Below, piece by piece: positions 33,711-43,743 of a stretch of DNA of 64,000 bases. The notes below the pieces were generated by a model. That model was not told where the DNA came from. It saw nothing but the letters and a program-made list of their open reading frames with translations, and did not search any database. Numbering within the stretch: the stretch's first letter is position 1; each line of letters opens with the position of its first letter. Source of the DNA: Nocardia transvalensis (GTDB lineage: Bacteria; Actinomycetota; Actinomycetes; Mycobacteriales; Mycobacteriaceae); NCBI RefSeq assembly GCF_015477765.1, contig NZ_JADLQQ010000002.1, positions 682,001-746,000 of the forward strand, in the 5' to 3' direction. A program made the position numbers and the translations under genes.

Positions 33711-34715
33711 TCACGCCGACTTGTTGTCATCGGCACGGAGTCGTTGCGAGGTCACCAGCACCGTCAGGTCCGGCATCCGGCTCACCAGTGCGTCGAGGAC
33801 CGCCCGGACCTCCTCGGTCACCTCGGCGGCGTCGTCGAGAATCAGCACGGGACCGGAGCGCGCCGAGCGCTGCGGTGCGGCCGCCGACGCCCCGGACGGG
33901 CGCAGCGTCGGATCGTGGCGCAGTATCCGCAGTTCCAGATCGGCCGTCTCGGGCGCGGGATCCACGCCGAGATCCTCCGACAGGGTCCGCCGCAGCCGGC
34001 GCAGCCGATCCAGCGCCTCGACGTGGCTTCCGGTCTGATACAGCGCCAGCACGTACAGCCGCACCAGTGGCTCGTGCAGAGGGTGTTCGGCCGCCGAAGC
34101 GGCCAGCTGCGTGCGTATTTCGGCGGCGGCGCCGAGGCGGAGCGCGGCATCGGCCCCGGCCACGACCAACCCCAGCCGCCATTCCTCCAGGCGAGCCGCC
34201 TCGGCCCGGGCGAACGGCGCCGCGGTGAGATCGGCCAGCGCCGGACCGCGCCACAGCCGCAAGGCCGCATCGGCCGCCGCGCGCACGGCCTCGTGGTCTC
34301 CGGCGCGCTGCGCGGCATGCATCAGATCCGCGGCGGCCTGCGCCGCGGCCAGATCGGCGATCGTGACGCTGGTCCGGTATCCCGCCGGGGAGCGCAGCAC
34401 GACGTGACCGCAACTCCCCACTGCCGCCCGCAGCCGCGACATCAGCACGCGCAGCCGCTCCACCGGGCGGTTGAGCTGCTGCTCACCCCACAGATCGGCG
34501 GCCAGTCGCGTATCCGGCACCGGCATTCCGCGCGCGAGCGCGAGCCGCACCAGCGCGGCCCGTTCGAGGGGCCTTCCCACGCCCAGATCGCGGTCACCGT
34601 CGGTGACCACGACCGGGCCCAAGATGTTCAGTTGTATCGAGCAACCCCCGGACGCGTCGGCTCCCGAGCGTCGCGCATTCCTTCTCCGCAGTGTGGTGAC
34701 CAGGTCACTCCCCAC
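33711..34715 (-). CDS. SARP/BTAD-family regulator with a truncated ATPase remnant
   Basis: Transcriptional activator of 334 residues upstream of the tail operon in the same direction, 64 bases before the lysin gene. It starts with a winged helix of OmpR type (ILGPVVV ... RAALVRLALARG ... LWGEQQLNRPVERLRVLMSRLRAAVG), then the BTAD tetratricopeptide-like domain (RLEEWRLGLVVAGADAAL ... HEPLVRLYVLALYQTGSHVEALDRLRRLRRTLSEDLGVDPAPE). The last ~45 residues (GPVLILDDAAEV ... LTVLVTSQRLR) look like the Walker B and following strand of an AfsR-type ATPase with no Walker A before it. The GTG at 34715 has GGAGGG six bases upstream. It probably switches on the tail operon. Confidence 0.85.
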   Translation of the reverse strand: MGSDLVTTLRRRNARRSGADASGGCSIQLNILGPVVVTDGDRDLGVGRPLERAALVRLALARGMPVPDTRLAADLWGEQQLNRPVERLRVLMSRLRAAVGSCGHVVLRSPAGYRTSVTIADLAAAQAAADLMHAAQRAGDHEAVRAAADAALRLWRGPALADLTAAPFARAEAARLEEWRLGLVVAGADAALRLGAAAEIRTQLAASAAEHPLHEPLVRLYVLALYQTGSHVEALDRLRRLRRTLSEDLGVDPAPETADLELRILRHDPTLRPSGASAAAPQRSARSGPVLILDDAAEVTEEVRAVLDALVSRMPDLTVLVTSQRLRADDNKSA

Positions 34716-34847
34716 CCCGTGCCCTCCGATCGTGCTGGCTGTTTCGCACCCGCGCGCGGGCGTGCCCGCGGGCAATTCGTGAAAAGTCCGAGCACCCCAA
34801 CCCCTGTGCGCCTCGACGCTAGACCGACCCGGCGGTCTGCAATATCC

Positions 34848-35387
34848 CTAGAATTCGGGATGCCGGGTTCGTCCGCCTCCGCTCTCGACCGCCGCCGCCC
34901 GGGTCGGGTTGCCCGACAGGGACAGCGCACGCAGGGCGCACACCCAGCCGATTGCGCCGAGGATCATGCGGGGGTAGTTCAGAGTGGTCCAGGTGTCGAT
35001 GAACGAGTCCACTCGTGCGGGGGACCAGTCGGCGCCGTGGGATTGGAACAGGAGCATGCGAGTGGCGAAGTAGCCGTAGGTCGATGCCGAGTAGCAGGCC
35101 ATGATCGCGGCGGCGGCCAGCCACCAACGGCGGAACGGGACCGGGGTTCGCCACGCCAGGTAGAGATTGATCAGGGAGAGCAGTGCGACGACGGGAGAAA
35201 CGAACGGCCAGAACGCCCGGCCCGCCCGCCGGAAACCGGATTGCTCCATCGCGGTCAGCGCCTGCTCGGGAGGAACGTCGGCCCACATCGGGATGACGCC
35301 CAGCTTCTCGTACCAGCCCGCCCCGAACTGGATCCCGACGAATATCACCAGCACCCAAAGTGCAATCGCGCGTGTGGTTGTCATCAT
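34848..35387 (-). CDS. Small integral membrane protein
   Basis: Membrane protein of 179 residues with about four transmembrane segments: AIALWVLVIFVGIQFGAGWY, WPFVSPVVALLSLINLYLAW, WWLAAAAIMACYSASTYGYF and MILGAIGWVCALRALSLSG. The pattern of a first segment with a Gly-x-Trp-Tyr ending and an acidic extracytoplasmic loop is reminiscent of DUF1772-type proteins, but I am not certain. The ATG at 35387 has GAGGAGG six bases upstream. It is divergent from a MarR regulator across tandem operator-like repeats, so it is probably the regulated target. Its physiological role is unknown. Confidence 0.8.
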   Translation of the reverse strand: MMTTTRAIALWVLVIFVGIQFGAGWYEKLGVIPMWADVPPEQALTAMEQSGFRRAGRAFWPFVSPVVALLSLINLYLAWRTPVPFRRWWLAAAAIMACYSASTYGYFATRMLLFQSHGADWSPARVDSFIDTWTTLNYPRMILGAIGWVCALRALSLSGNPTRAAAVESGGGRTRHPEF

Positions 35388-35414
35388 GTTCGGCCTCCTC
35401 GACCCTGCCATTAC

Positions 35415-35446
35415 TCTCTACTCGAGAGCTTCTCTATTGCAGAGAG
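35415..35446. promoter_or_regulatory. Tandem operator-like repeats between membrane gene and marR
   Basis: Two adjacent 16-base copies, TCTCTACTCGAGAGCT and TCTCTATTGCAGAGAG, each with inverted arms TCTC/AGAG or TCTCT/AGAGA. They lie in the divergent promoter region and are the probable binding sites of the MarR protein encoded to the right. Confidence 0.65.
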
Positions 35447-35467
35447 ATTAGGAAGGATCGACCAGCG

Positions 35468-35947
35468 ATGACATCGGGGAAGGCCCGGAACGAAACCCTG
35501 AACTCGCTTCAGCTCGCGCTGCGCGAGCAGGCGACCCGGACGGTGCTGTTCCATTCGGCCGTGGCGAGCCGGCTCGGCCTCACCGTCACCGACCTGAGCT
35601 GTCTGAACCTGCTCAGTATGGACGGCCCGCAGACTCCCGGTCAGCTCGCGCGTCGCATCGGCATCACCCGCGGCGGGGCCGTGACGGCCATGGTCGACAG
35701 GCTCGAGAAGGCCGGTTACGTGCGCCGCGACCGCGACCCGGCGGATCGGCGCCGCGTCCTCATCGCTCTCACCGACACCGTCGTCCAGCGCGTGACACCG
35801 CTGTTCGCAGATCTGGGCCGGGCGATCGCCGAGCAACTCGCCGACTACCACGACCACGACCTGACAGCGCTTCTCGGCTTCGTCACCGACACCACCGACG
35901 CGCTGACCCGAACGACCCGCGACCTGCGCGAGCGCCCTTCCTTCTAG
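35468..35947 (+). CDS. MarR-family transcriptional regulator
   Basis: Winged-helix repressor of 159 residues. The DNA-binding part is plain: GQLARRIGITRGGAVTAMVDRLEKAGYVRRDRDPADRRRVLIALTD, with the family's wing DPADRRRVLI. Flanking helices form the dimerisation region (RTVLFHSAVASRLGLTVTDLSCLNLL and the C-terminal helix). MarR proteins usually bind small phenolic or lipophilic ligands. The ATG at 35468 is preceded by GGAAGGA. The gene is divergent from the small membrane protein and faces two tandem inverted repeats, so it most likely represses both genes until a ligand arrives. Confidence 0.93.
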   Translation: MTSGKARNETLNSLQLALREQATRTVLFHSAVASRLGLTVTDLSCLNLLSMDGPQTPGQLARRIGITRGGAVTAMVDRLEKAGYVRRDRDPADRRRVLIALTDTVVQRVTPLFADLGRAIAEQLADYHDHDLTALLGFVTDTTDALTRTTRDLRERPSF

Positions 35948-36072
35948 GGTCTGTGGATGTTCCGTGCAGGCCACTACAGTGCGGGATTGCTTGGAATGCA
36001 AAGGTTTCCCTCGAACTGGCAGGCGGTGCCGCTGGTCTCGAGGGCATGGGGCACATTCGCAGGGGGTTCGCA

Positions 36073-36189
36073 ATGTCGGGGGTAGTCACGGTCGACGTGG
36101 ACCGGTTGCGCGATGCGGCGTGCTTCATCGGTCGGCAGGCACAGGTTATCGATCAGCGCGAGGCGCGAACAACGCGCCGGCGGCGGTGA
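36073..36189 (+). pseudogene. Possible N-terminal fragment of an ESX/EspC-type protein
   Basis: Short frame of 38 residues with GGGGG six bases before its ATG. It starts MSGVVTVDVDRLRDAACFIG, then QAQVIDQ, the strand-free N-terminal helix pattern common in EspC/WXG100-type targets of type VII secretion, then runs into an arginine-rich end and stops. It is far shorter than the ~100 residues of those proteins, so it would be a remnant. Low confidence; it may be chance. Confidence 0.28.
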
Positions 36190-36268
36190 GGGTGGCTACA
36201 GTCCTGGAGGACGGGTACATATAGGGCTCGCGCGGGGGAGTAGCCGCGCCCCGGGGAGAGGAGTCGGC

Positions 36269-37639
36269 GTGGTCGAGACCGCGGCGGAGAGCGATCGGAC
36301 AGCGGAGCCGTCACTGCAGCGGGTGATGGGCCCGGGACTGCTGTTGTTGTTCATCGTCGGCGACATTCTGGGGACGGGGATCTATGCCCTCACCGGAAGG
36401 GTCGCCGGGTATGTCGGTGGGGCGGTGTGGGTGCCGTTCGTGGTGGCGTTCCTGGTCGCGCTCGTGACGGGGCTGAGCTATCTGGAGCTGGTCACCAAAT
36501 ATCCGCATGCCGCCGGAGCCGCGTTGTATACGCACAAGGCGTTCGGCATCCAATTCTTCACGTTCATGGTCGCTTTCGCGGTGATGAGTTCCGGGCTCAC
36601 CTCGGCCTCGACCGCGGCGCGGGCCTTCGCCGCCAATTTCGCCGAGGCATTCCATCTGCGCCTCAGCGCAGGTGTCGGCATCACCCTCGTGGCCTTGGCG
36701 TTCATCGTGACCGCCGCGGTGATCAATCTGCGCGGGGTCAGCGAGAGCGTGTGGGCGAATGTGGTCCTCACCTGTGTGGAGCTGAGCGGCCTGCTGATCG
36801 TCGTCGGAATCGGTTTGTGGGCACTGGGCGTCGGTGACGGCGACTTCGGCCGCGTCACCGAGTTCACCACCGGCGACCGGACCGCGCTGGGCGGGGTCAT
36901 CGTCGCCACCACGCTGGCCTTCTATTCGATGGTCGGTTTCGAGGATTCGGTGAATATGGCCGAGGAGTGCAAGGACCCGAGCCGGATCTTCCCGAAGGTC
37001 CTGCTCGCCGGGCTCTGCATCACCGGGTTGATCTACGTGCTGGTGTCGATCACCGCCGTCGCGCTGGTGCCGTTGAAGGAACTGGGCGAGGGCGACACAC
37101 CGCTGCTGAAGGTGGTCGAGATCGGGGCGCCGGGCTTTCCGACTCGAATCTTCGCCTTCATCACCCTGTTCGCGGTCGCCAACTCGGCGCTGATCAACAT
37201 GATGATGGCCAGCCGCCTGCTCTACGGCATGGCCCGGCAAGGGGTGATCCCGCGGGTCCTCGGGCGGGTTCAACCCACTCGCCGCACCCCCTGGGTCGCG
37301 ATCACCTTCACCACCGCGTTGGCCATCGGCCTGATCACCTTCGTCGGCGAGGTGCCCGAACTGGGCGGCACCACCTCGCTGCTGCTGCTGGCGGTCTTCA
37401 CCGTCGTCAATGTCGCCGTCCTGGTCCTGCGCCGAGACCCAGTGCCGCACAAGCATTTCCGTACCCCGACCTTCCTTCCGGTCGTCGGCGCGCTGTGCTG
37501 CGCCTTCCTGGTCACCCCGTTCACCGGCCGCAGCCCCATGCAATATGCGATCGCTGGGATCATGCTCGCCATCGGCGTGGTGCTGTGGGCCCTCACGCAC
37601 CCGGTGCTGCTGCGCCGCCTGCGCCGGGTCCGCGAATGA
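36269..37639 (+). CDS. APC-family amino acid permease
   Basis: Membrane transporter of 456 residues with about 12 transmembrane segments in the APC superfamily. The first segment carries the unwound motif GDILGTGIYALTG, equivalent to the family's G-x-G substrate loop, and later segments include NMMMASRLLYGMARQG, the classic APC motif near TM8. It imports or exchanges amino acids or related amines; substrate cannot be told. The GTG at 36269 is set by GGGGAGAGGAG five bases upstream; the frame reaches farther left but without protein-like sequence. It is convergent with the methyltransferase, three bases apart, with no obvious terminator. Confidence 0.93.
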   Translation: MVETAAESDRTAEPSLQRVMGPGLLLLFIVGDILGTGIYALTGRVAGYVGGAVWVPFVVAFLVALVTGLSYLELVTKYPHAAGAALYTHKAFGIQFFTFMVAFAVMSSGLTSASTAARAFAANFAEAFHLRLSAGVGITLVALAFIVTAAVINLRGVSESVWANVVLTCVELSGLLIVVGIGLWALGVGDGDFGRVTEFTTGDRTALGGVIVATTLAFYSMVGFEDSVNMAEECKDPSRIFPKVLLAGLCITGLIYVLVSITAVALVPLKELGEGDTPLLKVVEIGAPGFPTRIFAFITLFAVANSALINMMMASRLLYGMARQGVIPRVLGRVQPTRRTPWVAITFTTALAIGLITFVGEVPELGGTTSLLLLAVFTVVNVAVLVLRRDPVPHKHFRTPTFLPVVGALCCAFLVTPFTGRSPMQYAIAGIMLAIGVVLWALTHPVLLRRLRRVRE

Positions 37640-37642
37640 CGA

Positions 37643-38464
37643 TCACCGAGACGTCGCCATGACCGCGACGGTGGTGTAACGACAGAGCAGGCTGCCACCG
37701 GCCGCGTCGATCGCCGCGCCCAGACCCGAAAGCACCCTGTCCAGAACGTCTTTCGGAAGCCGAGTGGTGGCGCCGGTGGTGGCCGAGAATTCGAGCCACT
37801 CGTCGCGGGTGTAGGCCCGGTCCCACTCGGCGGTCCACAGCTGCGGCTCATCGAACGTGCCGGACCGCCGGATTCCGTCGGATGCCTTGTCGCACATGAT
37901 CGAATACGCCCCGATACCGACGGCGGAGGCGGACAGTTGCGCCATGGGGGAGTCCGGGATGACGCGACGGTAGACCTCGAGGAATGCCTCGTTCAGATCG
38001 TCCGGTGGTCGGCTCACGTTCCAGAACACCGCCAGTGCGCCGCCGGGCCGCAGCGCCCGGCCCGCCCGGGCCGCGCCCACGACCGGATCGACCCAGTGCC
38101 ACGCCTGGCCCGACACCACCGCATCGAACCGGCGCCCGCGCGGATCCCAGGTCTCGAATGTGCTCACCTCCACCGGTATTCCGTCCCGGCGGGCGAATTC
38201 GGCCATCCGCACATCCGGTTCGACACCGAGCACACTGCACCCCGCCGCCCGCAACTGCCGGGCCACGATCCCCGTACCGATCCCGACATCGAGGATCTCC
38301 CGGCCCGGCGCCCCGGCAACAATCCTGTCCACCAGGGCTTTCGGATAGCTGGGCCGCGACCGGTCGTAGCGGCCGGCATCGACACCGAAGGATTCGGCCA
38401 CGGCTCGGAGCCGATGCGACTCCTGTCCGGAAAACGGTGTGTGCTCCGGCGGGTTCGTGGTCAT
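37643..38464 (-). CDS. Class I SAM-dependent methyltransferase
   Basis: Methyltransferase of 273 residues in the methyltransf-11 group. The SAM-binding motif is EILDVGIGTGIVARQL, followed by the acidic loop VLGVEPDVRM, motif II in FDAVVSGQAWHWVDP and motif III in ALRPGGALAVFWN. The QAWHWVD and VFWN pattern is frequent in uncharacterised actinobacterial enzymes that methylate small molecules. The C-terminal part adds a substrate-binding cap (WDRAYTRDEWLEF ... TTGATTRLP). It appears monocistronic. The acceptor substrate is unknown. Confidence 0.9.
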   Translation of the reverse strand: MTTNPPEHTPFSGQESHRLRAVAESFGVDAGRYDRSRPSYPKALVDRIVAGAPGREILDVGIGTGIVARQLRAAGCSVLGVEPDVRMAEFARRDGIPVEVSTFETWDPRGRRFDAVVSGQAWHWVDPVVGAARAGRALRPGGALAVFWNVSRPPDDLNEAFLEVYRRVIPDSPMAQLSASAVGIGAYSIMCDKASDGIRRSGTFDEPQLWTAEWDRAYTRDEWLEFSATTGATTRLPKDVLDRVLSGLGAAIDAAGGSLLCRYTTVAVMATSR

Positions 38465-38540
38465 GCGCCGACGCTAGCCGGGACGCATCCATCCCGTCAA
38501 CCTCTGGTTGACGACTCGATGATCGGATGAACGCACGAGA

Positions 38541-38568
38541 AAGGGGACCGCCGGGCGGCGGTCCCCTT
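38541..38568. terminator. Terminator downstream of the csbD-like gene
   Basis: Perfect 12-bp stem (AAGGGGACCGCC, loop GGGC, complement). On the minus strand it is followed by a T-rich stretch, so it fits as the end of the SRPBCC-CsbD transcript. Confidence 0.85.
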
Positions 38569-38585
38569 CACCGTCGGGGCCGATA

Positions 38586-38759
38586 TCAGCGACGGAAGGC
38601 GTCCTTGACCTTCTCGCCCGCATCCTTCAGGTCGGATTTGACCTGATCGGCCTTGCCCTCGTTCTGCTTGTCCGGATCGTCGGTGGCCTCGCCGTACTTC
38701 TCCTTGGCCCGACCGGTCAGATCGTCGATCTTGTTCTTGGCCTTGTCGGTGGCACTCAT
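38586..38759 (-). CDS. CsbD-family stress protein
   Basis: Small 57-residue CsbD-like protein, highly charged and hydrophilic. It begins MSATDKAKNKIDDLTGRAKE, with the family's KxKxxxGxxKE pattern, then KYGEATDD, NEGKADQ and a final helix ending KVKDAFRR. CsbD proteins are induced by general stress or osmotic and envelope stress in many bacteria; their biochemistry is unknown. AAAGGAG lies about ten bases upstream. It is 21 bases after the SRPBCC gene and probably co-transcribed, followed by a strong hairpin. Confidence 0.9.
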   Translation of the reverse strand: MSATDKAKNKIDDLTGRAKEKYGEATDDPDKQNEGKADQVKSDLKDAGEKVKDAFRR

Positions 38760-38780
38760 CTCGTCGGTTCTCCTTTCCGA

Positions 38781-39242
38781 TCAGCTACCGGGGCGCGGAA
38801 CGTCACCGCGCCAGGCGCCGGTTTCACGGGGCTGTTCCTCGATGAACTTCTTGAATCGTTCGAGGTCGCCCTTCACCCGCCGGTCGAGCAGGCCGAGCTT
38901 GTCGCCGACATTCTCGACGAAGCCCTCCGGATCGACGTCCATCTGGGTGATGACGCGGGTGGTGTCGTCGTCGATGCGGTGAAAGGTCACCACGCCGGCG
39001 TGTTCGGGCCCGCTGTCGGAGCGCCACGCCACCCGCTCGTCGGGATGTTGTTCGGTGATGGTGGCGTCGAACTCCCGCTCCACGGGGCCGACCTTGATCT
39101 TCCAGTGCGTATGGGTGTCGTCGAGCTGTTCGACGCGCTCGACGCCCTCCATGAATCGCGGAAACGACTCGAACTGGGTCCACTGGTTGTAGGCGGTGCG
39201 GATCGGTACCTGTACCTCGGTCGAAGCGGTCACGGTGCTCAT
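38781..39242 (-). CDS. SRPBCC-family (polyketide cyclase/dehydrase-like) protein
   Basis: Protein of 153 residues with the START/Bet v1-like helix-grip fold. It begins with strand TVTASTEVQVPIRTAYNQWTQFESFPRFMEGV, in which the FPxFMxxV motif is characteristic. It continues with HTHWKIKVGPVEREFDATITEQHPDERVAWRS and VTFHRIDDDTTRVITQMD, ending in a long helix VKGDLERFKKFIEEQ. Such proteins bind lipids or small hydrophobic molecules; this subgroup often occurs with stress and membrane genes. It is the likely first gene of a two-gene unit with the CsbD-like gene. Confidence 0.9.
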   Translation of the reverse strand: MSTVTASTEVQVPIRTAYNQWTQFESFPRFMEGVERVEQLDDTHTHWKIKVGPVEREFDATITEQHPDERVAWRSDSGPEHAGVVTFHRIDDDTTRVITQMDVDPEGFVENVGDKLGLLDRRVKGDLERFKKFIEEQPRETGAWRGDVPRPGS

Positions 39243-39292
39243 GCTGAGCGGCTACCCGGGACCGGACGGTGCAAACGAGCGCCAGGACGCGG

Positions 39293-41089
<1,797 letters not shown>

Positions 41090-41737
41090 TCAGGGCGACG
41101 GTGGTTGTCCGGAGCGCAGTTTGGAGGCGTAGATCGCGGCCTGGGTGCGGCGTTCCATGCCGAGTTTGGCCAGCAGCCGTGAGACATAGTTCTTGACGGT
41201 CTTCTCCGCCAGGAACATGCGTTCGGCGATCTGCCGGTTGGTCAGGCCCTCGCCGAGCAGATCGAGCAGTTTGCGTTCCTGCTCGCTCAGTCCGGCCAGC
41301 GGGCCGTCGGGTGCGGTGCTGCGGCGCAGCCGGTCCATCAGCGCGGCCGCGGCGCGGTTGTCCAGCAGCGAGCGGCCGGAGCCGACGGCCTTGATGGCCT
41401 GGGCCAGTTCCATGCCCTTGATGTCCTTGACGACGTACCCGCTGGCGCCGGCGAGGATGGCGTCGAGCATGGCCTGTTCGTCGGTGAAGGAGGTCAGGAT
41501 CAGGCAACGCAGGTCGTCGAGTGAGGTCAGCAGGTCGCGGCACAGTTCGATGCCGTTGCCGTCGGGCAGGCGGACATCGAGAACCGCGACGTCGGGGCGC
41601 AGGGCCGGTATGCGGGCCAGGGCCTGGGCCACGTCACCGGCCTCGCCGACGACGGTCAGGTCCGGGTCGCCCTCGAGCAGATCGGCCAGGCCTCGCCGGA
41701 CGATCTCGTGGTCGTCGACCAGGAACACCTTGATCAT
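41090..41737 (-). CDS. devR: Response regulator, DevR/DosR-like (NarL family)
   Basis: Response regulator of 215 residues, essentially the length of M. tuberculosis DosR. The receiver has the acidic pair in VFLVDDHE, phosphoacceptor Asp54 in [10 protein letters not shown], and the switch Thr and Lys in LTSFTDE and VVKDIKG. The C-terminal LuxR helix-turn-helix is [51 protein letters not shown], nearly the DosR wording. DosR controls the hypoxia/nitric-oxide dormancy response in mycobacteria; the same is likely here. The ATG at 41737 was preferred over an upstream TTG because it gives the family's usual start [10 protein letters not shown]. It forms an operon with the kinase. Confidence 0.92.
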   Translation of the reverse strand: MIKVFLVDDHEIVRRGLADLLEGDPDLTVVGEAGDVAQALARIPALRPDVAVLDVRLPDGNGIELCRDLLTSLDDLRCLILTSFTDEQAMLDAILAGASGYVVKDIKGMELAQAIKAVGSGRSLLDNRAAAALMDRLRRSTAPDGPLAGLSEQERKLLDLLGEGLTNRQIAERMFLAEKTVKNYVSRLLAKLGMERRTQAAIYASKLRSGQPPSP

Positions 41738-41829
41738 GGTGGGTGTCCTATCCGGTAGCGGCTGATGCAAACCACCATAGGTGGTGCGAGCAGGATCTCG
41801 GCTTCCCGGCGGCCGCGCCGGTGGTGGTT

Positions 41830-41866
41830 CCCGGTGCCGACCGTGCGCGGTGCGGTCGGCACCGGG
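41830..41866. terminator. Hairpin after the RNHCP-domain gene pair
   Basis: Perfect 14-bp stem (CCCGGTGCCGACCG, nine-base loop, complement) just past the stop of the second RNHCP gene on the minus strand, separating it from the downstream devR gene. Confidence 0.75.
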
Positions 41867-41870
41867 AGTT

Positions 41871-42281
41871 TCACAGCGCCAGCAGGGCGCGGTGGCCGAT
41901 GCGGGAATCGGCCAAGGGGCGCAACGCTATTCGCATGAGCGCGAGAGCGTTGTCGTCGCCGGCGATGCGGTTCAGTTTCAGTGCCCCGCAGGCCAGGCAT
42001 TGGTGCACCAGCAACCATTCACCGTCGTCGCGTGCGGTCAGGCTGAGCGCCTGCATGCGGCCGCGGCAGGATTCGGCGCGGTCGCCTGGGGTGTGGCGGT
42101 CGACGTGACGGCTGGTCAGGCAGTGCGGGCAGTGGTTGCGGTGCGCGGTGCCCGGGGCGCTGGTGGGCACGTCGAGCCGACAGCCCACGCACCGGAAGGT
42201 GTCGCCGGGGCCGCCGCGGGCGTGCAGGACGGTCTTGCCGCGCTGCGTGCGGTCGGTGGCCGCGTGGTTTCTTCGTGGCAC
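41871..42281 (-). CDS. RNHCP-domain zinc-ribbon protein (second of a tandem pair)
   Basis: Protein of 136 residues with the RNHCP motif ([15 protein letters not shown]). Cysteine pairs in FRCVGCRL and CPHC form a zinc ribbon. It also has the following [16 protein letters not shown] and [22 protein letters not shown] with another CxxC. The function of RNHCP proteins is unknown; some are found near translation or ribosome-related genes. It starts with GTG at 42281, with AGGGGG upstream, 10 bases after its paralogue. The two share the same motif order but differ greatly elsewhere, so they are an old duplication. Confidence 0.85.
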   Translation of the reverse strand: MPRRNHAATDRTQRGKTVLHARGGPGDTFRCVGCRLDVPTSAPGTAHRNHCPHCLTSRHVDRHTPGDRAESCRGRMQALSLTARDDGEWLLVHQCLACGALKLNRIAGDDNALALMRIALRPLADSRIGHRALLAL

Positions 42282-42291
42282 AGCCCGCCCC

Positions 42292-42666
42292 CTACAGGTC
42301 GCCGAACACTTCGAGCGGGAAGGGTGGTTCGGCCAGTGGGCGGACCGCCAGCCGCATGAGGATCAGCTGGTTGTCGTCGCCGCAGGCCGGGTGCAGCGCC
42401 AGTTCGCGGCAGCGGGTGCAGCGGTGGACCAGGGCCCAATCGCCGGTGCGGAGCACGGCGATCGACAGCGGTGCCATGCGGGCCTGGCAGTCGGACGGTC
42501 CGCCGTCGACGTGGTCGACGGTGTGGCGCGAGTGCAGGCAACTGGGGCAGTGGTTGCGCCGGTTGCCGTCCGGTGCGAGCGTGCTCACGGTGAGCCCGCA
42601 GCGCATGCAGGTGAAGGTGGCGGTCCGCAGTGCGGGGCCGGGGTTGTGAGAGGTGTTGTCGGACAC
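42292..42666 (-). CDS. RNHCP-domain zinc-ribbon protein (first of a tandem pair)
   Basis: Protein of 124 residues with FTCMRCGLTVST, RRNHCPSCLHSRHTVDH, SDCQARMAPLSI and LVHRCTRCRELALHPACGDDNQLILMRLAVRPL, so the RNHCP motif and two CxxC ribbons are complete. The GTG at 42666 has AAAGGAG eight bases upstream. It is transcribed with the second RNHCP gene; both lie upstream of devR/devS but are separated from them by a strong hairpin. Known members bind zinc by prediction only. The C-terminal MRLAVRPLAEP tail is shared with the paralogue ([11 protein letters not shown]). Confidence 0.85.
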   Translation of the reverse strand: MSDNTSHNPGPALRTATFTCMRCGLTVSTLAPDGNRRNHCPSCLHSRHTVDHVDGGPSDCQARMAPLSIAVLRTGDWALVHRCTRCRELALHPACGDDNQLILMRLAVRPLAEPPFPLEVFGDL

Positions 42667-42932
42667 CCGGTTTACTCCTTTGCCGAGAGCGTCGTGCAGG
42701 CAGCAGGAGCAGGCCGAGCGGGCCTCGGTGGGTCAGCGACGGTCGTCGGTCGGGGCGTGGAGGTGTTGGGGGTCCACGCGGTGAGGCGCGCTCGGCGCGT
42801 TCCGGGTCATAAATCATCCTTCCCACAGGCAATGTCGGTGCGCGGGGTCGCGCGGCGGCAACCGTAGCAACGGCCGGCTCCGGGCCGCCACCGGTTTTCG
42901 CCGCCGGGCCTTCCGGTGCCTCCGGCTTTTCG

Positions 42933-43652
42933 GTGCCCGCGCAGCGAGTCTCGAAGCGTGACGCGGTCGGTCCGGAGCAGCGGTGGCAGCGCGAGGTGTC
43001 GGTTCACACCCTGACGACCAGGGTCGACGGGTATCGCGCCGCGGAGCACGGGTTGTGTTTCGGGCGGTTGGATCGAACCGGTGAGCGGCCGGAGTATATC
43101 GGCCGGATCGGATTGTTCGACGAGGACGACGATTTCGAGCCGTTGCTGCTGGATTGGCGTGCGCCCGCCGCGCGGCCGTTCTATACCGCGACACCCGCCC
43201 GCCCCGAGGGAGTGGTGCGGCGACGGCATTTCCGCAACCGCGGCCGGGTGGTCACCGGATTTCACGACGATGTCCTGGATTTGTCGTCGGCCGGGGACGG
43301 TGGTGACGCCGATGCGGCATTGTTGGCGGCGCTGGACGCACCGCGCGAGCAGACGATGCGCGATATCGTCGCCACCATCCGTGCCGAGCAGGACGAGATC
43401 ATCCGGCTGCCGCATACCGGCATCGTGGTGATCGAGGGCGGGCCCGGCACGGGGAAGACGGCGGTGGCGCTGCACCGGGTCGCCTATCTGCTGTACGTCG
43501 TCGTCGTGGTCGAACCCCAGGCCATCCTCTCCCGCAACCCTGCCGACCTCTACGTCGCGCTCACCCGTGCCACCCAGCGCCTCCACCTCGTCCACACTCG
43601 CCCCCTCCCACCACTGTTCGACGGTCACACCACACCCCTCGCCGGGACCTGA
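42933..43652 (+). pseudogene. HelD-like helicase/RNA polymerase-recycling ATPase remnant, internal deletion
   Basis: Frame of 239 residues that reads as HelD with the middle removed. The N-terminal coiled coil is missing; the first part keeps AEHGLCFGRLDRTGERPEYIGRIGLFDEDDDFEPLLLDWRAPAARPFY and the Walker A GGPGTGKTAVALHRVAYLLY. It then jumps in frame to VVVVEPQAILSR and NPADLYVALTRATQRLHLVH, the last helicase motif. Around 400 residues with Walker B and the remaining motifs are gone, so it cannot work as an ATPase. HelD releases stalled RNA polymerase and can give rifampicin resistance. The in-frame junction near 43493-43510 suggests a simple deletion. Confidence 0.8.
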
Positions 43653-43743
43653 CCGGTGCCCGGTCCCGGTGGGTGGAACCGGCGGCAGCTCAGTGCCGGG
43701 GAAGGATGGTTTCGTAGCGGGGGACGTGAAGGATGGGTGTGGG

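Noticed and set aside
36311..37600. Long minus-strand frame opposite the APC permease
   Set aside because: It is the histidine/glutamine/arginine-rich antisense shadow of a membrane protein gene.
42116..42832. 238-codon minus-strand frame over the RNHCP genes
   Set aside because: It is a shadow of the two RNHCP genes, low-complexity proline/arginine-rich; the RNHCP frames have clear motifs and ribosome sites.
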